From positions 1-11,382 of the forward strand of contig JANPGR010000062.1 of NCBI GenBank assembly GCA_031424015.1: DNA of 11,382 nt. Direction: 5' to 3'. The position numbers and the translations under genes were made by a program. The notes beneath the pieces are model-generated. The model saw only the letters and a list, made by a program, of their open reading frames with translations. It was not told the DNA's origin and did no database searches. Each line of letters starts with the position of its first letter. The stretch's first letter is position 1. Source of the stretch: JANPGR01 sp031424015 (lineage in GTDB: Bacteria > Patescibacteriota > Minisyncoccia > Phycocordibacterales > UBA1006). Shown piece by piece: positions 7,931 to 11,382 of this stretch.

Positions 7931-9043
7931 CTATGAATAGTCCTTTTCTGACTCAATTTCTGTAACAGTCTCCATCTCCTCCATCTCGGATTTACGAGAT
8001 TCATTGCTCTTTTTCTTTGCTTTTTCTATATCGTTCGTGACCTCGAGGAAAAATAGCGCGGTTGGAATCGATATGAGAAATCCCAAAATCCCAAACAACG
8101 TCAGAGAAATCACCATAGAGATAATCACCAGGAGTGGTGGCAACCCAGTAGATCGTTTAGTCAATATAGGTTGGACAATATAATCTGTCGTATACTGGAG
8201 CAATCCATAGAGTATGGTCACATACACAGGTGTCAGTACATTACCATGAGCAAAGGCAATCCCGAGTGCAGGCAAAAATGCAACGACGATACCAAAGGGG
8301 ATGATCCCCAAAATACCAGACAAAAGAGCTAAAAGGAGTGCATATTCAACACCGATAATCAGCAGTCCAGAATAGGTAAACACCATCACAATCAGCGCAA
8401 TGATGAGTTGTCCACGGAACCAACCCTCTGTCTTGCTACGAACCCTATTCCAGAGAGATAATATATATACTTCGCTCTTTTGTGGCGCTGTTGCTCGTAT
8501 CAACCTCTCTACGGCGCGATCTTCGAGAGCAAGGTACAATGAAAGCATAGAAAGTAACACCATATTAGCAAACCCGCCCAACGTACTCGTCACGAGGCGA
8601 AAAGCAGTCTGTGTGATGTCTTTTGTTGATGTTGTGAGTTTTTGTACTACGTCAGGAGACAAAACGAGCAAGGAGTCACTACTCGAACTAGTCGCTGTTG
8701 AGTTACTACCAAAAATTTTCAGAATTTTTTCCAGCTGATCACCATCTGGCAAAAATGGCTTGAGCGCTGCTATTTCTTTTACGATAACTGGGATGGTAGA
8801 CACGATCAAACCAGCCATAATTAATAAAACAAGGATAAAAACACCCATGATAGCCACAAACCGAGGGATTCTGAGTCGGATTAAATATTCAGCCATTGAC
8901 TCAATAAAAATTGAAATCACAACGGCTGACAAAACCAATATGATCATAGCAGATGCTTTCCATATCATAAACCCAATCCCGACAAATATCAGACCTGTCA
9001 TCCAAAATCGAGTAGCTTTCATGTCTTCCAAAAATGCATTCAT
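7931..9043 (-). CDS. AI-2E transporter family (UPF0118/PerM-like) membrane protein
   Basis: A 370-residue polytopic membrane protein. Hydrophobic segments: two near the N-terminus (FWMTGLIFVGIGFMIWKA and MIILVLSAVVISIFIE), one at about 65-85 (FVAIMGVFILVLLIMAGLIV), then a long soluble stretch, and a C-terminal block of several helices. Family signatures in that block are GILGIIPFGIVVAFLPALGIAF, YIVQPILTKRSTGLPPL and LFGILGFLISIPTA. The C-terminus is a charged cytoplasmic-looking tail rich in Lys and Glu. Members are linked to autoinducer-2 export, Na+/H+ antiport or simply annotated as permeases, so the substrate cannot be assigned here. I chose the ATG at 9043 (MNAFLEDMKATRF); the TTG at 9103 adds 20 residues with no family match. 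A -10 TATACT lies 8 bases before the ATG. Confidence 0.88.
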   Translation of the reverse strand: MNAFLEDMKATRFWMTGLIFVGIGFMIWKASAMIILVLSAVVISIFIESMAEYLIRLRIPRFVAIMGVFILVLLIMAGLIVSTIPVIVKEIAALKPFLPDGDQLEKILKIFGSNSTATSSSSDSLLVLSPDVVQKLTTSTKDITQTAFRLVTSTLGGFANMVLLSMLSLYLALEDRAVERLIRATAPQKSEVYILSLWNRVRSKTEGWFRGQLIIALIVMVFTYSGLLIIGVEYALLLALLSGILGIIPFGIVVAFLPALGIAFAHGNVLTPVYVTILYGLLQYTTDYIVQPILTKRSTGLPPLLVIISMVISLTLFGILGFLISIPTALFFLEVTNDIEKAKKKSNESRKSEMEEMETVTEIESEKDYS

Positions 9044-9051
9044 ACTACTGT

Positions 9052-9080
9052 AGTATATGTCATAGTGCGGTAATACACAA
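9052..9080 (-). promoter_or_regulatory. Promoter of the AI-2E-family gene (leaderless type)
   Basis: The minus strand has TTGTGT (9075-9080), a 17-base spacer and TATACT (9052-9057). Only 8 bases separate the -10 from the ATG at 9043, so the transcript should begin at or next to the start codon. It is the minus-strand half of the divergent region shared with the malic enzyme gene. Confidence 0.55.
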
Positions 9081-9135
9081 ACAAAATCTAAACCTGTGTA
9101 CAACTCTACTGATATTTTTCTTGCTTTGTTGAGCT

Positions 9136-9144
9136 TGATAGACT
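9136..9144 (+). promoter_or_regulatory. Extended -10 promoter of the malic enzyme gene (leaderless type)
   Basis: TGATAGACT fits TGnTAnnnT and ends five bases before the ATG at 9150. This is the spacing seen in leaderless genes, where transcription starts on the initiator codon. There is no Shine-Dalgarno and no clear -35. Confidence 0.6.
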
Positions 9145-9149
9145 AGCAT

Positions 9150-10289
9150 ATGAGTGATATGACATCTACCCAACTCGCCGATGCAGCACGAACCCTACAC
9201 ACTCAATCCCGAGGCAAACTCGGCACCCTCCTCAGGGTTCCTCTCGATTCCATGCAGGACCTCGCCCTCGCTTATTCCCCTGGCGTGGGAGTTATCTCGA
9301 GCGATATAGCCCGCGACCCTGAATTATCCTGGACTATGACAGGACGACAGAATACGGTTGCTGTTATTAGTGATGGATCAGCCGTACTCGGACTCGGCAA
9401 TATTGGCCCCTTGGCTGCAATGCCTGTTATGGAGGGTAAATGCGCCCTATTCAAACGTTTTGCCGACCTGGACGCGGTACCAATATGTCTCGACACTCAA
9501 AACACTGATGAAATCATTCGCATTGTGCAATCTCTCGAACCTTCATTCGGTGCTATCAACCTCGAAGACATCTCTGCTCCTCGTTGTTTTGTCGTTGAGG
9601 AAGCCTTGAAAAAAACAATGAAAATCCCCATTATGCACGATGATCAATGGGGTACGGCGACGGTCGTCCTCGGTGGCGTCATCAACGCATGCAAAGTTAC
9701 CGATCGAAACCTCACTTCTACAAAAATAGTGATCTCTGGTGCTGGGAGTGCCGGAATCGCTATTGCTCGACTACTGATCCAATATGGTGCGACCAAAATC
9801 ATCCTCTGCGACAGCAAGGGTGTCATAACCCCAGAAAATTCAGGCAACGAATACAAAACAGAAATCATTACAGCCAGCACCCTCCACTCGGATTCTGGTA
9901 GTATTTCAGATGCACTACAAAATGCTGATATTTTTATCGGAGTTTCTGCCCCCAATAGTATTACACCAGAGATGATATCGTCTATGACCCCACACCCTAT
10001 CATCTTTGCACTAGCGAATCCTATTCCAGAAATCATGCCTGAATTAGCCCTGGCAGCGGGTGCGGGCGTAGTTGCGACGGGTAGATCAGATTATCCTAAC
10101 CAGATCAACAACGCACTCGTATTCCCCCAATTATTCCGCCATTGTATTACCACCCAAACTCCCTTTACTCGTGACATCTACATTCAGGCTGCCCAGTCAC
10201 TTGCAAATTCTGTACCAAACCCTACTCCGGATCGTATTGTTCCTAATGTTTTTGATACCTATTCATTATTCCCCAGTTCAGCAAAATAA
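9150..10289 (+). CDS. NAD(P)-dependent malic enzyme, short bacterial form
   Basis: 379 residues; the family oxidatively decarboxylates malate to pyruvate, reducing NAD(P) and needing a divalent metal. The N-terminal catalytic domain has AYSPGV with Tyr42, SDGSAVLGLGNIGP (74-87), MEGKCALFK with the likely catalytic Lys97, INLEDISAPRCF (136-147) with metal-binding Glu139/Asp140, and HDDQWGTA (163-170). The NAD-binding domain follows with GAGSAG (197-202) and an acidic residue, Asp221, after the second strand, which favours NAD over NADP (inference). FALANPIPEIMP and GRSDYPNQINN near the C-terminus are diagnostic. It lacks the phosphotransacetylase-like domain of long MaeB enzymes. Oddities: the usual HDDQHGTA has Trp167 in place of His, and the start of the gene is richer in GC than neighbours (58% in bases 9181-9300, counted by hand). 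It is transcribed alone, divergently from the AI-2E-family gene. Confidence 0.95.
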   Translation: MSDMTSTQLADAARTLHTQSRGKLGTLLRVPLDSMQDLALAYSPGVGVISSDIARDPELSWTMTGRQNTVAVISDGSAVLGLGNIGPLAAMPVMEGKCALFKRFADLDAVPICLDTQNTDEIIRIVQSLEPSFGAINLEDISAPRCFVVEEALKKTMKIPIMHDDQWGTATVVLGGVINACKVTDRNLTSTKIVISGAGSAGIAIARLLIQYGATKIILCDSKGVITPENSGNEYKTEIITASTLHSDSGSISDALQNADIFIGVSAPNSITPEMISSMTPHPIIFALANPIPEIMPELALAAGAGVVATGRSDYPNQINNALVFPQLFRHCITTQTPFTRDIYIQAAQSLANSVPNPTPDRIVPNVFDTYSLFPSSAK

Positions 10290-10442
10290 AACCTTGAAAT
10301 TTTTTCTTTCTGGTGTAGAGTGACATTGAGGGAGTAATCGGGTTACCGTCTTTCGACGACTTCTTTTTGAAATAGGGCTTGCATAACACTATTGGAATCT
10401 CCTGCCATCAAGGGCTTCGAATATTGCTGTGTAAGTCCTACG

Positions 10443-10469
10443 TTGACTTTGGGACTAACCCTATATACT
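10443..10469 (+). promoter_or_regulatory. Promoter of tRNA-Gln
   Basis: TTGACT (10443-10448) and TATACT (10464-10469) are separated by 15 bases, slightly short of the ideal 17. A transcript would start at about 10476, a few bases before the tRNA at 10482. The rest of the 10290-10442 gap holds nothing I can name beyond a weak CGTC-TTTC-GACG hairpin before a T-rich run at 10347-10366, which may end the malic enzyme mRNA. Confidence 0.6.
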
Positions 10470-10481
10470 TTCCTCATTTTT

Positions 10482-10552
10482 TGCCCGATCGTCTAATGGT
10501 AGGACAGCGGTTTCTGGTACCGTTAATTGAGGTTCGAGTCCTTATCGGGCAA
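10482..10552 (+). tRNA. tRNA-Gln, anticodon CTG
   Basis: A complete 71-base cloverleaf. The acceptor stem is 10482-10488 with 10545-10551 (TGCCCGA/TCGGGCA), with discriminator A10552. The D arm is 10491-10494 with 10502-10505, loop AATGGTA. The anticodon stem is GCGGT/ACCGT (10507-10511, 10519-10523), with anticodon CTG at 10514-10516 after two Ts. The variable loop is TAAT. The T stem is TGAGG/CCTTA with loop TTCGAGT. CCA is not encoded, so the 3' end must be added enzymatically. Anticodon CTG reads CAG glutamine codons and is normally an extra to the TTG isoacceptor. It has its own promoter and terminator. Confidence 0.96.
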
Positions 10553-10564
10553 CATCGACAAAGC

Positions 10565-10598
10565 AAAACCCACGCGCCCCTAGGCTAGCGTGGGTTTT
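10565..10598 (+). terminator. Intrinsic terminator of tRNA-Gln
   Basis: An 11-bp perfect stem (10565-10575 with 10588-10598, CCCACGC/GCGTGGG core with A/T flanks) has a loop that can itself pair GCC with GGC. The stem's 3' arm ends in TTTT and is followed by a T-rich stretch. It begins 12 bases after the tRNA. Confidence 0.88.
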
Positions 10599-10610
10599 GT
10601 ATTTGGCGAG

Positions 10611-10708
10611 TTCCCGATAAGGACGAGAATCAGGGGTCGAGGAGCAAGGAGCGAATATGAGGCGACAGCCGAATATCGAGCGACTATGCGAGGTGACCGA
10701 GTCCTGGT
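10611..10708. repeat. tRNA-end-like structured repeat, copy A
   Basis: About 98 bases. The left end contains CCCGATAAGGAC (10613-10624), an exact reverse complement of tRNA-Gln 10538-10549. It then runs into a 21-base block at 10619-10639 that is identical to copy C. The right end has GTGACCGAGTCC (10693-10704), shared by all three copies. GGAC/GTCC and GGTC/GACC at the two ends can pair, leaving a larger bulge on the left. The core holds a small interrupted hairpin (CG-A-ATAT with ATATCG, then GGC/GCC). An A/T-rich stretch with AAAAT/ATTTT follows. Function unknown. Confidence 0.75.
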
Positions 10709-10740
10709 TATAAAAAAATGCCTATTTTGTATTTGACAAG

Positions 10741-10833
10741 TTGATTCCGAAAGGACTCGAACCGGGGTCGACCAACAAGGAGTATTCGAAGTGCCAACGA
10801 GAATACGATTATGTTGGGTGACCGAGTCCGGTT
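10741..10833. repeat. tRNA-end-like structured repeat, copy B
   Basis: About 93 bases, the most diverged copy. AAGGACTCGAACC (10751-10763) is an exact reverse complement of the tRNA-Gln T arm at 10531-10543, but the acceptor-like part reads GATTCCG and so resembles another tRNA. GGGGTCG follows as in A and C. The core pairs CCAAC (10772-10776) with GTTGG (10813-10817), and inside that GTATTC (10782-10787) with GAATAC (10801-10806). GTGACCGAGTCC is at 10818-10829. GGACTC and GAGTCC at the ends are inverted repeats. Confidence 0.72.
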
Positions 10834-10835
10834 GT

Positions 10836-10858
10836 AAACAATGCGAATAGCGTTGTTT
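10836..10858 (+). terminator. Terminator-like hairpin after repeat copy B
   Basis: A 9-bp stem with one G-T pair (10836-10844 with 10850-10858, AACAATGC/GCGTTGTT) closes loop GAATA and is followed by TT and an A/T run on the plus strand. If real, it would end a plus-strand transcript covering copy B. Confidence 0.5.
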
Positions 10859-10871
10859 TTATATATTTTCT

Positions 10872-10990
10872 TTGCCCGAGAAGGACGAGAATCAGGGGTC
10901 GCGAAATAGCCATCGAATGTCGCCGAAGCAAGTGCGTTAGCACGAGCGGAGCTGCGACATCGAGATGGCATATTTTGTGACCGAGTCCGG
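10872..10990. repeat. tRNA-end-like structured repeat, copy C
   Basis: About 119 bases. The left end TTGCCCGAGAAGGAC (10872-10886) matches the reverse complement of tRNA-Gln 10538-10552 at 14 of 15 bases, including acceptor and discriminator. The 21-base block at 10881-10901 equals that of copy A. The core is a long hairpin: GCCATCGAATGTCGC (10909-10923) against GCGACATCGAGATGGC (10954-10969), with an inner GTGC/GCAC stem and loop GTTA at its tip. The right end GTGACCGAGTCC is at 10977-10988. On the minus strand it would read as a hairpin RNA ending like the 3' end of tRNA-Gln. Confidence 0.75.
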
Positions 10991-11025
10991 ATTATCAAAG
11001 CAAGCTTCAGAATTATTCTCCTAAA

Positions 11026-11158
11026 ACCACCCCGCGTCCTTGTGGGACGCACCCCTCCACAGAGGGGAATTGGGCTCATGCAAGTTCTTTTATAACTCTA
11101 CCTATTGGAGCTAGGTATTCCCCTCCCGTGGAGGGGTGGCGCACAGCGACGGGGTGGT
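11026..11158. mobile_element. MITE/REP-like inverted-repeat element
   Basis: A 133-bp non-coding element. Both ends carry ACCACCCCG as an inverted repeat (11026-11034 and 11150-11158). Moving inward, each half has two hairpins: on the left GCGTCC/GGACGC (11034-11050) and CCCCTC/GAGGGG (11052-11067); on the right CCCCTCC/GGAGGGG (11120-11136) and a weaker GCG/CGC stem (about 11139-11150). The two halves are therefore diverged inverted copies of one unit (ACCACCCCG, stem, CACCCCTCC, stem, GGGGAAT). Such ACCACCCCG...CCCCTCC palindromes recur in many genomes as REP-type sequences. No transposase is in the window. Confidence 0.72.
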
Positions 11159-11245
11159 CTACCCTGATCCGCAAAGAAACCCTTGCATTCTAGCAACAAG
11201 TATGCCATAATGCAACCAGAGGAAATTTTACACGATTTTTAAAAA

Positions 11246-11293
11246 AATGAAAAACCCCGCAGCCAAGCTGTCGGGGTATCAGGGTTTTTCATT
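11246..11293 (-). terminator. Terminator of the right-edge minus-strand gene
   Basis: The inner stem CCCCG-CAGC with GCTG-T-CGGGG (11255-11263, 11267-11276) is followed on the minus strand by a long T-rich tract, the canonical form for stopping the gene that ends at 11303. An outer 12-bp pairing (11246-11257 with 11282-11293) shares bases with the inner stem and would serve the plus strand. Ten bases separate it from the minus-strand stop codon. Confidence 0.82.
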
Positions 11294-11302
11294 ATGTAGG
11301 GC

Positions 11303-11382
11303 TTAGTCAAAGAGTGTTGGTCTATCAGCATGGAGTTTGATGTATTCTTTCTCTTTTCCTTGATCTTTTACATACTTTGCTA
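11303..11382 (-). CDS. C-terminal end of an unidentified protein (5' end outside the window)
   Basis: An open minus-strand frame enters from the right edge and stops at TAA (11303-11305), giving 25 complete residues that are strongly charged and end in KLHADRPTLFD. The intrinsic terminator directly downstream supports a real gene end. I do not recognise the family from so short a tail. Confidence 0.62.
   Translation of the reverse strand, partial: AKYVKDQGKEKEYIKLHADRPTLFD

Noticed and set aside
9044..9103. A TTG start for the AI-2E-family protein
   Set aside because: The extra 20 residues overlap the promoter and do not resemble the family; the ATG at 9043 suits the first membrane helix.
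10375..10464. ATAGGG/CCCTAT and AGTCC/GGACT pairings around the tRNA promoter as a structured leader
   Set aside because: The stems are 5-6 bp and they overlap the promoter itself, so they would not be transcribed.
10379..10588. A 69-codon plus-strand open frame
   Set aside because: It overlaps the tRNA-Gln promoter, the tRNA and its terminator.
10611..10990. Integron attC array
   Set aside because: Conserved ends around variable palindromes recall attC sites, but no proper RYYYAAC/GTTRRRY core pair is present, there are no cassette genes between copies, and no integrase is visible.
10611..10990. CRISPR array or tRNA/tmRNA genes
   Set aside because: There are no short identical repeats with unique spacers. 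No copy folds into a cloverleaf, because the matching 5' acceptor strand is missing on both strands.
10708..11079. A 123-codon minus-strand open frame across the repeat region
   Set aside because: It runs through copies B and C and into the MITE-like element, is rich in Arg/Ser from palindromic DNA, and has no recognisable domain or ribosome site. It is an accident of GC-rich repeats.

Overview
The window looks like a piece of a Patescibacteria (CPR) genome, most likely from the Parcubacteria side. The case rests on three points. The twin C-terminal peptidoglycan-binding domains of the first gene have the FQ(E/K)KYAD..L.PWGI..G.VY.TT signature common in Parcubacteria surface proteins. A membrane-anchored protein at 2845-4161 belongs to a family I know mainly from CPR genomes. 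The methionyl-tRNA synthetase has the HIGF variant of HIGH that I associate with CPR enzymes. The genes are AT-leaning and read cleanly in the standard code. None of the nine stops seen is TGA, but no in-frame TGA occurs either, so the Gracilibacteria/Absconditabacteria TGA=Gly code does not apply. Lineage is inferred from protein style only.

Layout. 1-1721 (+): 3' part of a large secreted protein of Ig-like repeats ending in two peptidoglycan-binding domains. 1786-1812: strong bidirectional terminator. 1851-9043 (-): a co-oriented run of six genes, read from the right: AI-2E-family membrane protein, metG, tatD, hisS, a CPR conserved membrane protein, and mltG. 9044-9149: divergent promoter region. 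9150-10289 (+): malic enzyme. 10482-10552 (+): tRNA-Gln(CTG) with its own promoter and terminator. 10611-10990: three structured repeats whose left ends are inverted copies of tRNA-Gln-type 3' ends. 11026-11158: a MITE/REP-like inverted-repeat element. 11246-11293: terminator. 11303-11382 (-): the last codons of an unidentified gene.

How the genes work together. The minus-strand run is mostly housekeeping: two aminoacyl-tRNA synthetases, a TatD nuclease (metG-tatD adjacency is a classic bacterial pairing) and MltG, which sets glycan strand length in peptidoglycan synthesis. The surface protein may hold on to that wall through its peptidoglycan-binding domains. The malic enzyme, which connects malate and pyruvate, stands alone and has a noticeably more GC-rich start than its neighbours.

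Two things stand out. First, several genes lack a Shine-Dalgarno sequence and have a -10 box (often extended TGnTAnnnT) only 5-12 bases before the start codon, which predicts leaderless or near-leaderless mRNAs. Second, the trio of elements after tRNA-Gln has conserved ends, variable palindromic cores and tRNA 3'-end mimicry. That trio is the best candidate here for something not yet described.
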